The notes under the pieces were generated by a model. It was not told where the DNA came from and made no database searches. It saw nothing but the letters and a program-made list of their open reading frames with translations. A stretch of DNA of 64,000 nt from Aquilaria yunnanensis (Eukaryota; Streptophyta; Magnoliopsida; Malvales; Thymelaeaceae): contig CM077599.1 in assembly GCA_039654915.1 (NCBI GenBank), forward strand, positions 2,234,501 through 2,298,500, read 5' to 3'. The translations under genes were made by a program, and so were the position numbers. Of this stretch, positions 38,002 to 48,385 are shown piece after piece (positions within the stretch are counted from its first letter, which is position 1; each line of letters begins with the position of its first letter).

Positions 38002-38772
38002 ATGGGGGACTCACCAAACTCAGAGGCCGACTCCTGTAACAACTCCTCCTACTCTCCTTCCTCCTCCTCTTTATCTTCTTCTGCTTATGGGTCTGGGTCG
38101 CCCGACGCCAGCAGCCAGAAGGGCGTGAGCAAGGTCGGTTCGGACCTGGAATCCTACCCGACACCCCATAAACGCCCCAGGGACAACAGCAAGCATCCCG
38201 TTTACCGGGGGGTCCGAATGCGGACATGGGGCAAGTGGGTATCCGAAATCCGAGAGCCCCGCAAGAAAAATCGGATCTGGCTCGGCACTTTCTCCACGCC
38301 GGAGATGGCGGCGCGAGCACACGACGTCGCCGCTCTCAGCATCAAGGGCGATTCTGCCATCCTCAACTTCCCGGAGCTTTCCGGGTCCTTGCCCCGACCC
38401 GCCTCCAACTCTCCCCGAGACGTCCAAGCAGCAGCTGCGAAGGCCGCTTCCATGGAGATTGAGCTGAACGCCGCCGCGCAATCACAGTCGCAGTCGTCCT
38501 CCTCGTCGACGTCGTCAGTGTTGTCCTCGAACAGAGACGACGCGTCGACGCCGGCGGAGCTGAGCGAGATCGTGAAGCTGCCGAGCCTAGAGACGAGTTA
38601 CGAGTCGGGCGGCGAGTTCGTATTGGTGGATACGTTGGAGAGTTGTCTGTTTCCGTGGTACTATAATTATTACGAGCAAGATTGTGCGTGTAATTTCGCG
38701 GATGAGCTATCAATGCAAGTCCAAGAAAGTATGATTACAACTGATTTGGGTTCTTTATTGTGGAATCATTAA
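38002..38772 (+). CDS. AP2/ERF transcription factor, DREB subfamily (A-4-like, TINY/ERF034-039 group)
   Basis: Nuclear DNA-binding regulator; DREB proteins bind DRE/CRT (CCGAC) elements and often act in stress responses or growth. 256 aa, no intron, GC-rich. Residues about 1-50 are a Ser/Asn-rich stretch followed by [14 protein letters not shown], a basic likely nuclear-localisation segment. The single AP2 domain (about 69-125) has [19 protein letters not shown] and then [20 protein letters not shown]. The DNA-contact positions are Val14 and Glu19 of the domain, the DREB rather than ERF pattern. After it, [15 protein letters not shown] and [12 protein letters not shown] are typical of group A-4. 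The tail has [11 protein letters not shown] and ends LGSLLWNH, matching conserved A-4 C-terminal motifs. The exact orthologue (ERF034, 035, 038, 039 or TINY) is not resolvable here. A TATA box lies at 37885. Confidence 0.95.
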   Translation: MGDSPNSEADSCNNSSYSPSSSSLSSSAYGSGSPDASSQKGVSKVGSDLESYPTPHKRPRDNSKHPVYRGVRMRTWGKWVSEIREPRKKNRIWLGTFSTPEMAARAHDVAALSIKGDSAILNFPELSGSLPRPASNSPRDVQAAAAKAASMEIELNAAAQSQSQSSSSSTSSVLSSNRDDASTPAELSEIVKLPSLETSYESGGEFVLVDTLESCLFPWYYNYYEQDCACNFADELSMQVQESMITTDLGSLLWNH

Positions 38773-39866
38773 TGGATAACTAACACTTTTATGATTATTT
38801 TTTCCCTTCTCCCTTTTCTTCCAATCCTCTCCAGTTCTGGGAATATCAGTTTTTCTTTTTGGAATTTTAGTGTTTGGGAGCGAAATTTTGTTCCCATTTT
38901 GAAAAATTTCTTTTTGAGGTCAGCGGAAACCCAGACACCTTGCTTGGTTCCCAAGAATGTTTGATACCTGGTGTGCTTGTGGGCAGAGGAGCAGAGATGA
39001 GGTCCAATCCCACGAACTAAACTGGCAATTCTGAGAGTTATGTGGCCGGACGGTCAATTTTTGCTTTTTTGAGGAGCAGGGATTGAATTGGGTAAAGGTT
39101 TGGGATTGGGTCGGGGAACACACCCGGTTGGACAAAGGCGATGAGTCATCTTCTTGTTTGATTTGTGTTCGCTTTTTGCGTTAAAACAGCATTCGCAACG
39201 GTATGATCTGTATATATATACATATACATATGTGTGTGTGTGTCTGAGAGAGAGAGAAAGAATTTCCGAGGCAGTTTTATGCATCTTGTTAATTATACCA
39301 CTAAACCATGTACAACGATTTGTCTATCATAAATGACTATTCGAATGAGACGGAAATATATGCTACTATAAATATTCACTTCCCGCTTCAAGATATAGAG
39401 TTCTTCTTTTCATTCGATCGAATCTCAAACATTTTCATTCTTCTTAGTTCTTGTATGCTCGACTCAATCCCATTCTTGCAATTAATTTAAGTAAAATTCT
39501 TTTTGGGCCTGACCTGACACAGTTTTAGTTTAGTGCTAGTATCAATATTTAACAAGCCCTAGTTTTGGAAGAATAAAAAAATTACATATTTTTAATTTTC
39601 TATCTATGGTTAAAAAATGAACAAACAACTTGATGCTGGCCCAAATTTGACCTAATTTAGAGCTCATTGGTAGCTCATTCAAAATGCTATCAATTTAAGA
39701 ATGAACAAAATCTTAAATTTGATATAAAACTCAAATTTATTATTTGGCTTGGTTTGATTCAATTTTAGCTTTTTTTTTTTCCCGCCTCTGTTTTAAGTGA
39801 ATAGAGCTCAAGCTCAATCAATTAAAATTCCCGTCATGTCTCATTTATATTCTTTTTCAATCCAAA
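38773..39866. other. ERF 3' flank and gene-free spacer
   Basis: Holds the 3' UTR of the ERF gene and about 1 kb without a supported gene. A mixed (TA)n/(TG)n/(GA)n microsatellite occupies about 39212-39259. Confidence 0.5.
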
Positions 39867-39877
39867 GATAAATAAAA

Positions 39878-41075
39878 GATAAAATTCACCATGGGTCACT
39901 TAGTTTTTTTTTTTTTATCCTATCTGAGTACCTTACGTTTATTTTGTTTTAGTGGAGTATTTTTCTTCCTATTGTGCATCTCATTCAACCAGTTTCCGTC
40001 AAATTGATTGTTAAATTGGATGAAAAATGATGATGTGATATTAAACAATACTAAATTAAACTTAAAATGACAACTTCAGTCTTCAAACTATTTCAATTAC
40101 TAATTCTAACCCTTAAAATTTCACTTAAGCCAATTCTACCCCTCAAACCTTTTAATCTTTCATCTTTACTACAGCCACCTCATAAGTTGCCCACTTAGTC
40201 ACCGTCGCTGACCACCCTCTAGCCACCAACCTCGCAACCGACCCCTGCCAACAGCTCAATTCAACCCGCCCAATCACCCTTTCGTCCCGTTCACCACCAC
40301 CTCTCACACTCCTCCCCTCCGTCATTCTCCGATTTCCAATTTCAAACCTAGGAAATCAAATGTCGAATCAAACCTGAGCCACAATCAAACCTAGGAAATT
40401 AATCGTCGAATCAAACCCACAATTTTAAACTCAAAAACTAAAACACCGAATTGAACCCAGAAAATCCGAGCATGGGACATCGAGAATCAGGAGAGGATCT
40501 GCGCGGGTGACGTCTGGGATGATTGCCAGGTTGGGGTGGCGGGCTTGGGAAAGACGAGACTGACAAGGGATTCAGGGAAGGAGAGAATGAGGGATTTGGC
40601 ATCGGCGTCCGATTTGGGGGAGATGGTCGACATTTGATCGAGTTGGTCTTGGGGAGAAGATAGTGGGTCCTTAGGAGGGTAGCCGATGGTGGGGTTTGCG
40701 GTTGGGTTGGTGATTGAAGGGTGGTCGACGGCGATTGGGGTGGAGGGTGGTCAGCGAAGGTTTGGGTGGAGGCAGTCGGCGATGGCGGGTAGGAGAGGAG
40801 CTTTTGAGGGTTAGGGTTTTGAGGTAGAATTAATTTGGTGGAAGTCCAAGGGTTAGAATTAGTAATTGAAAAAAATTTGAGCACTAAAGTTATCATTTTA
40901 AATTTATTTTGGTATTATTTAATGTCATGTCATCATTTTCCATCAAACGCAACCATGAAATTAATGAAAATTACTTAAATAGGACACGTAATAAAAGGTA
41001 AGATAGGACAAAATAAAGGTAATGTACCCGAACAGGATAAAAAAATAAGCTAGGTGACCCCGGTGGATTTTACCT
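39878..41075. mobile_element. Foldback MULE-like element, family C, copy 1
   Basis: About 1.2 kb. The left end GATAAAATTCACCATGGG matches the reversed right end GGTAAAATCCACCGGGG; arms match over about 250 bp (tactaattctaaccctta against its complement, and catcattttccatc partners). Flanked by a perfect 11-bp repeat gataaataaaa at 39867-39877 and 41076-41086, containing the usual 9-bp duplication. The left interior is C-rich (40190-40330) and the right interior G-rich (40440-40800). Confidence 0.88.
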
Positions 41076-41343
41076 GATAAATAAAATACTAAACTCGACA
41101 GCAATTTCAAGTCAAATATGGTTAGCCTACTTGCCAACTTGACTAAGCTCGTTTTCAGCCCTATTTCTATGGCAAGATTCAAAAACATGGTCGATTTTAT
41201 GCATATGCTAACTCTGTCCCAAATTATTTACCTGTATACTATTCAAAATAATTAACTTATGATTTTTTTATCCTAAAAATATTGGTATATAAATGTAAAA
41301 TGTATATTTATAAATAGTAAATAAAATTTTATACTCTTTAAAT

Positions 41344-41873
41344 GAGTAAAGTTCACCAAGAGTGCCTTAACTTTAATTATTGTTTTAAATAGGTACCTAA
41401 TCTTTAGATTTGTCTTATCAAACTATATAAAACTCATATAGTGCATCTCAATCGGATACTTTCGGTTGATTTTACTGTTAATTTGGATATAAATTGATGA
41501 AGTAACATTAAATAATATTAAAATAATGTTTCAATGACAATTTTGGTCCTCAAACTTTTTCAATCAATAATTCTAAACCCTAAATTTCTAAACCTACTCT
41601 TCTTAGCTTAAATCTACTCTTTTCTCCTCCTCACTCTCTCCTTTCCCTAGCCTCTGCCCACCTTTGGCTCTCCACATCACCTCCACTGTCGCTTGAATTC
41701 AGCCCGAGTTTGCTGCCTAAATTGTCCCTATTCGATGGATGGCAAAATAAATGGAAAGTACCAAATTGGAGAGTGCTATATGAGTTTATGTAATTTGATA
41801 GAACAAACCTAAAGGTTATATACTTATTTGGGACAGTAATTAAAGCTAAGATACTCTAGGTGAACTTTACTCA
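41344..41873. mobile_element. MULE-MITE, family C, copy 2
   Basis: 530 bp. The left end GAGTAAAGTTCACCAAGAG matches the reversed right end GAGTAAAGTTCACCTAGAG. Further in, aggtacctaatctttag pairs with the reversed right arm. Flanked by a perfect 9-bp duplication tctttaaat (41335-41343 and 41874-41882). It is a shortened relative of the elements at 39878 and 42625. Confidence 0.88.
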
Positions 41874-41882
41874 TCTTTAAAT

Positions 41883-42615
41883 ATATTTTTAAAATATTTT
41901 TTTAAAAAATAAGAATATATATATTAGAAATAAGTGGCTGATCTGGGTGTGTGCGTTTAACTCTGGGGCCATTTACGGAGAACATTAATACAAGTCCAGA
42001 GACAACCTAGCTAGCATATGCACAAAGGTATAAGATATTTTAGATAGCTATATAATTGAAGCATTTCAAGAATGATTGTTTTAAAGTAGATGCACGGCAT
42101 AAAGTTTTTCTTCAATGACACATACAATTACACGGAGTTAATCACTACGGGCTCAAAGCTCATGGTTCATGTCCGTTTTAAAGTAAAAAAGCGCACCACA
42201 CACGCCTATGTTGGATTATTAGCTATTCGAGTTCACCAATATCTAACTTAACCAAAATAAAAGTACCCCTTGCTAAGAGATATAAATTGATTGTTCAGAT
42301 ACTTAAATGGAGTGCAAATTAAAGGTACACGTACACATCACGCACAAAATTAATTATTTTTAGAGAGAAAATTAAGAAGAACGTTTCATGATGCTGCTAT
42401 CGTACGTCTGCAACATTTCTCATTTACTACCATTCCTTATGTGCGGAGTCAGTAAATTATTTCAGTGGGACTCTGGGAGTAATAAAAAATATTGTTAATA
42501 AACTATTTTTTTCATTTACAATTATCCAGGCGAGGTTCTAGTTATTTTTTGAACTTATTTTAATGAGCCTTTATTACTTAACTGCTGGGACCCTTTAAGT
42601 AGGTAGGCTTTTGTA
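41883..42615. other. Spacer between MULE-like elements
   Basis: About 730 bp with no gene, RNA or repeat ends recognised. Confidence 0.4.
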
Positions 42616-42624
42616 TTATTTCTA

Positions 42625-45078
42625 TGGATAAAGTCCACCGGGGTGCTCTAACTTTTTTCTTTTTAATCCTAAATTAGTACCTTATCTTTTATATTTGTTA
42701 TATTAGACTACATAATTTTATTTATATGTATCAATTGGATATTTTTTGTTGATTTCACCATTAAATCAAATGAAAAAAGTTGATATGACATTAAACAATA
42801 CTTAAATAAATTTAAAATAACAACTTTAAACTCTAAACTTTTACAATTTATAATTCTAAGTCTAAAAACTTACGCGAGAATCAATTTAGTCTCTCTCTCA
42901 CTATCGTTCATCTAACTCTCTGCTCTCTAGATGTTAGTCTCTCTCTTTCTCTTTCTCTTTCTTTCTTTGTTTCTCTCTCTCTCTACTGCTGCGATCTCTA
43001 TCAATCTTCAATGTCAATCCTTTTCCAACACTGCCGCATGAGCCCTTCACCTTGTTGATAACGTCGTGATCCCATCGATCTTCAGTGAGTCCCATAAATG
43101 CACATGAATAGCAAACAATAGAACCTCAACAGCTCTTCAATTTAGGCATCGATGTTGTGAACATTGGGTAAATTACACGCGTTACCCAACATTTTAATTC
43201 TGTCTCTGTTCTAACCCCAACCTTTATTTTGTTCGTTGCGCTTCCCTAACGTGGCTAAAACGTTCCATTTTGAACCTTTTTTGGATGGAATCCGTTATAT
43301 TGGATGGAAAATGACACGTCAACATAAGATTGTAGGGGAAAATGTTTGTTTTAACCATTGTAAACATTTCTCTTTACCAAAAAAAGCTTTAAAAATTTCA
43401 AATCTAGCAAGAAACCCCCTATGCTTCTTCCTCGTCATCTCTGCCTCCCTCTTGGAACAACCTCTCAGCTGTCCGCCTCCCTCACCTGCCGCCACTCTCA
43501 TCTCTTCTCCTCGCCGTCGTCGCTCTCCGGCCTTCCCTTTACCATCGTCCCTCTCTAGCCTTCCACCCCCCACAGCCGCCGCTTTCCCTTCCTTTCCACG
43601 CCGCCGCCGTTCTCCCTTCCCTCTCTGGCCTCACTCGATTCGCCACAACACCCAGATTTGACTCTGAAATCCACCTCTTTGACTCTGAAATCCACCTCTA
43701 TCCACCTCCCTTTCCTCCGGCAACCATGTACTCCATCCCTAATTCGTTCACCCTCTCCTCCGTTAGCTTACCCGATTCACCAAATAGCGTTAAATGAAGG
43801 CGGATCGGGTGCAACCTACCTCGCTCCTGGAAGGCAACCAACAGAGCCATGCCGTCCATGACTATCCCACTGACATCTAGGTGCTTCGGACGGTAAATCG
43901 CGTTGCGGAGATAGGGAATTAAGGAAGGGAAATCATGATGATAAACGGGTATTGCGACGGGAATCAAGGAAGGGAATCGAAAGAGGTATCTCGATGGCGG
44001 TGGGGAGAGGGAATCGGAAGAGAGGGTGAGCAAATGGAGTACAAGGTTGTCGCAGGAGAGGGAGGAGAGGAAGGCCAAAGATGGGGCTGCCGGAGATGGC
44101 ACCGTCGGGAAGGGAGGAGAGGGATATTTGAAAATTTTATAGCTTTTTTTGGCAATGAAAATGTTTACAAGGATTAAAACAAACATTTTCTCCTACAATC
44201 TTATGTTGACGTGTGATTTTCCATCCAATATAACGGATTCCATCCAAAAAATGTTCAAAATGGAACGTTTTAGCCATATTAGGGAGGCGCAACGAACAAA
44301 ATAAAAGTTGGGGTTAGAACAGAAACAGAATTAAAAGGTTGGAGGTAACGCGTGCAATTTACCCTGTGAATATTCAGATTTGGGTTATTGTGATTCTTTA
44401 AATTTAGGCATCGATGTTTCTAATTCTAGAAGGAGACATTGTTCTTTCCTGTGATCTGCTCCAATCTTCAAACCATTTAATCTTCTCCAATCCACACACT
44501 TCATCATTGAAACCTTGACAATAATGTAAAATCTGGGTTTGATTGTGGTGTTGATTTCACAGTGGGGCTACAGTTGCTCCAATTTGCGATATACTTGACG
44601 CATTCAAACAAAGAACTAGAGAGTCGGTGCCAATCGATCAGCACAATGTCGGGACCCTTCACCGTCTAAATGAGTGACGACCACCAAAGTAACGAATTGA
44701 CCGGGGATCTACTTAAATCGGGTGACAAGCGAATGCTAAGGAAGCGAAAGATGACAATGATAGTGGCATCTGGGTGGTTAGGTCCAAAGTTAATCAAATT
44801 TGAGACTGTCATTGGTAGAGCAAATTGATTTCAGTGGAAGTTTAAGGCTTAGAATTAGTGGTTAGAACAGTTCAAGGTCCAAAGTTGTTATGTTAAGTTT
44901 ATTGTAGAGTTAATTAATGTCACATTAGTAATTCGATTAGATTTAACATTGAAATTAATGGAAAGTACCCAATTAAAACGTATAATATAGGTTCGGTAGT
45001 TCTATAGGACAAATCCAAATGTTAGGTACCAATTTGGGATAAGAAAACAAGTAAGGGTACCCTTGGTGGACTCTACCC
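42625..45078. mobile_element. Foldback MULE-like element, family C, copy 3 (host of nested copy)
   Basis: 2.45 kb including the insertion at 43166-44364. The left end ggataaagtccaccgggg matches the reversed right end gggtagagtccaccaaggg. Arms about 250 bp long carry the same family words (tgatatgacattaaacaat left; reversed ttaatgtcacattag right). Flanked by a perfect 9-bp duplication ttatttcta (42616-42624 and 45079-45087). Without the nested insertion its length is about 1.25 kb, like copy 1. Confidence 0.88.
43166..44364. mobile_element. Foldback MULE-like element, family B, copy 2, nested
   Basis: 1.2 kb inserted inside the element at 42625-45078. The left end GGGTAAATTACACGCGTTACC matches the reversed right end GGGTAAATTGCACGCGTTACC, and arms of about 240 bp are the least diverged in the window (for example aacataagattgtaggggaa and caacataagattgtaggaga). 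Flanked by tgtgaacatt (43156-43165) and tgtgaatatt (44365-44374), one mismatch in ten. The interior is C-rich on the left (43430-43640) and G-rich on the right (43970-44130). Confidence 0.9.
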
Positions 45079-45200
45079 TTATTTCTACATTTTACTAGTT
45101 TTTTAAAAAAAAATTTTAGGTAGTGAAAGACAAGACTCTCTTTTCACCCATCTTATGTGTTAAATTCTATAATTATACTGACGATTCTTGTGGTTTTTAT

Positions 45201-45996
45201 GGGAAAAGTACAAAAAAATCATTGTTCCTATGAGTTTGGACTGATTTAGTTATTATAATTTTGAATGATTTCAATTACATTATTAAAGTCATAGTTTAAG
45301 CCTAAATTAGCCATTAATGTTATACTTTAGTATCAAATATGCCACCAGCCATTTAAAACCTAACGGTAAATGTGAGAATTTGCTGGTTTTGAAATCATAG
45401 AGTGCTAATGCAACTTTTAACAAACTTTAGGAACTTTGTATCATTTACCGTTTTCATTTATTTTTTGCGTCAGCCACTGCATCAATCACCGATGAATCTG
45501 CCACTAGTGATACAAGTGATGCCGAAGGAGGAAGTGGTGGACATCACTATTTGCAAACAAATAACTACCATACTAAGAAGAAAATAATAAAAAATACATC
45601 AATATCGGATGAATAAGTTTTATTTGATCAAAGTTTGTGTTACTTATAGTATAAGAAAGCGGTGATTAATTTGAATATCATTTATGAAGGGATTAGTAAT
45701 GGAACCGGCGAATAATAGAGGTGGTTACCACACAAAAAAGTGAAAATGGTAAATTACATACAATTCTTAAAGTCTGTCAAAAGTTATATAAGTACCCCAA
45801 TATTTTAAAACCAATAACTTCTCATGTTTACTGTTAGGCTTTTAATAGTTTGTGGCATATTAGGCACAAAAATGTAACATTAGTGGTCAATTTGTGCTTA
45901 AACTATGACTTTAGTGATATGATTGAAACTACTCAAAACTTCAGTGATCAAATTGGTCCAGGGCCAACCACGGTTAGTTTTTTTTGTACTTTGCCC
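45201..45996. mobile_element. Inverted-repeat element, family E
   Basis: About 800 bp with arms of about 190 bp. The left start gggaaaagtacaaaaaaa pairs with the reversed right end gggcaaagtacaaaaaaa; internal landmarks are aaagtcatagtttaagc and aaaacctaacggtaaa against their inverted partners. No convincing target duplication, so superfamily is uncertain. Confidence 0.7.
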
Positions 45997-46254
45997 CTTT
46001 AGTTTCACCACCATCTTTTACTTTTATTTTGATCACTCAATAGAACTAAATTCATACACTTTTAAGTTAGTAGAGGTTTCACAAAAAATTCTATGAGAGC
46101 AGAACCCACATTTTTATAAGATTATTCACTTGTTAAAAATATACTTCTTCCAAAAAATCAATCAATTGTAGCATTTGCCCCAACTCACATATACATAATG
46201 CCGCCCTGCTACTCTTGTATGGATTCAAAGCTGGAATTTCTGTCCATTGACAAA
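45997..46254. other. Short gene-free spacer
   Basis: No feature recognised. Confidence 0.4.
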
Positions 46255-46790
46255 CAGAAATCATTAGAAATAACAAGAATTTTAGAAAAATGTATATCAT
46301 AACTAGACATATGTATAATCAAAATGAAAAAAAATTGTATTTCAAGTTGAAATGAAATGATCTTAATCCTAGACAAATGTTAGAAATACGTAAATGCATC
46401 TTAAAACTAGACAAATATGAATCTCAGAAATAGACATGTAATTAAATGAAACAAATGTATTTAAAATCTAAACAAAATATTTCAAACGTAGACAAATGCT
46501 TATCATAGCTAGACAAATAAATCTAATTAGAAAAAAATAAATAGTCAAACAAAAAATTTTTATCTAAAATAAAGATAAATGCATATCAGAATTAGACAAT
46601 TGCATGTTAGAACTAGATAAATAAATCTTAGAAATATATATACAATTTAAGGGAAACAATTGTATCTCAAACCTAGATAAGATAATCTTAATTTTAGAAA
46701 TATGCATCTTAGAACTAGATAAATATATATCAGAAATATGATCTTCATTCTAACACATATATATTAGATCTTAAAATTAAACAAACTATT
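46255..46790. repeat. Degenerate minisatellite, about 22 bp unit (ctagacaaatg core)
   Basis: Recurring core words ctagacaaatg, tagaaata and catctta appear at roughly 20-24 bp steps, for example aaactagacaaatatgaatc and catagctagacaaataaatc. Highly diverged and non-coding. Confidence 0.65.
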
Positions 46791-47159
46791 ATAAATAAAT
46801 GTTAAATTAATGGTGTTAAGTTTAAGGAGAGGCTTGAGACAATCGACCTAGGTGCACAAGTACAAATTTGACACCGTTAAAGGTCCATTAGTTTTGAGTA
46901 TAAATGATAGCTTTTGTTTGTTCGAATAAGTCATATTTTGTTAAGATAATTATGGAATAAATTAAATTTATTCATATTTTTAATTATTAAAAATTTTTGA
47001 ATTTGAATTCTTTTCAAAAGATAATTTGAATGAAACAAATAAATATAAAATGAAAAATATGGTAATTATTTAAATGTGAATTTATTCATTCTTTTTTCTA
47101 CATAATTAAATGTGTTCAAAGTATGGCATACATTTAGATACCACTTTTGTACAATTGGT

Positions 47160-47480
47160 TACCAGTTTAATACATGAAGAATTTAGTTTCATATTTGGAG
47201 AGTTTTCATTAGACTTTATGAAAAAGAATATTTATTTTCATATGATAGAAACTCATTTTATATAATAAGAACCAAATTTTATAAAATAGAAACTTAATTT
47301 AATACATTAAGAATGCAATTCCGTATAATTGCAACTTAGTTTCATAAAATAAAAATTCTATTTCACACAAAAGGAACTCAGTTTCATACAAAAGGTACTC
47401 AATTTCATACATCGACATTCAATTTGGTATAATAGGAACTTTGCACTTTTATAATACAATCTTAGATTTATACAATACAA
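47160..47480. repeat. Degenerate minisatellite, about 22-24 bp unit (actcagtttcataca core)
   Basis: Repeated units such as ggaactcagtttcatacaaa, ggtactcaatttcatacatc and aacttagtttcataaaataa. The unit length is similar to that of the array at 46255-46790 although the sequence differs. Confidence 0.7.
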
Positions 47481-47671
47481 TCTTAGTTGCATCTATGAAT
47501 TGTTTTTAGGTTTTGTTTTCCTACCAATTGAATTGTTAAGTGTATCTTCATGTTTTATTGTTGTAGCTACACATGACGCACAAAAAAAAAAAAAACTACT
47601 CAATTCCACAGAAATAGTTCATAATTTTATACAAATGAATCTCAATTTCATGTAAATAAATTTTAGTTTCA

Positions 47672-47749
47672 GACACACACATACACACACACACACACGC
47701 ACATGTACCCACACGCACACGTGCGCGCGCGCGCGCACACACACACACA
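47672..47749. repeat. (AC)n/(GC)n microsatellite, strictly alternating
   Basis: About 78 bp almost wholly of alternating purine and pyrimidine: acacac runs, a gtgcgcgcgcgcgcgc core, then acacac again. Such sequence is prone to left-handed Z-DNA. Confidence 0.95.
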
Positions 47750-48224
47750 GAGTTGTATTATTCACAAACCCAAAAGGGTACATATAAAACTCATAAGCAT
47801 ACATATATATTTGTGTTTTTTGCAAGCGGAAAACACCCATATAATATGCACAAGCATACAAATTGAAAAGCACACAAATTAAACATTGAGGAAGTGAGCA
47901 ACATGACTAATTTCTCGAGACTATATGGAAAAGAATTTAATATGAATCACAACAATCTTGACAATTGTTGGATCTCAATGGATGAAGAGTAGAAAAGAGA
48001 GCAACAATAAGCCAAATAATTAAAGCCATAAAGCTTACCAAATGTTGAATAAGAACACCATCTTTCATCTCTCCATCAACTTCGTCTTCTTGCTATGTTT
48101 TCCTTTTTCTTGCAGTTTCACCACCCACAAAACACCCAAATTCAATATCTATCTACCCTCCAAATATCCATTCCCTCAATTTTTCACCTAGAAAATTTCA
48201 GAGAAAACTAACAATGGGAGAATC

Positions 48225-48385
48225 AGAATGCAATCCCTAATAAAGACTTGTCACAAGCTTTGCTTGGATTGAAGCCCATGAAGCGATTGTAGGAGAGATC
48301 AAAGAAATCTTTGTGGATGACCATACAAACATTACCTAGTGGGATTCCACAGAGATTTATATTTAGGTTGGAAAATAATTAAATT
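48225..48385 (-). pseudogene. Possible leucine-rich-repeat protein fragment
   Basis: Read on the minus strand, an open stretch gives NLCGIPLGNVCMVIHKD followed by FFDLSYNRFMGFNPSK, which resembles plant extracellular LRR spacing (N-L-x-G-x-IP and L-S-x-N-x-F-x-G). It is only about 50 codons with stops on both sides and no start. The match is by eye and short, so a chance resemblance is possible. Confidence 0.25.

Noticed and set aside
40438..40896. 152-codon Pro/Ser/Thr-rich minus-strand frame
   Set aside because: Lies in the G-rich right interior of a MULE-like element; the composition alone produces a Pro-rich frame.
43319..44186. Several Pro- or Glu/Gly-rich frames
   Set aside because: Inside the nested foldback element and mirrored between its arms.
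47619..47873. Cys/Val-rich minus-strand frame
   Set aside because: It is simply the translation of the AC/GC microsatellite.
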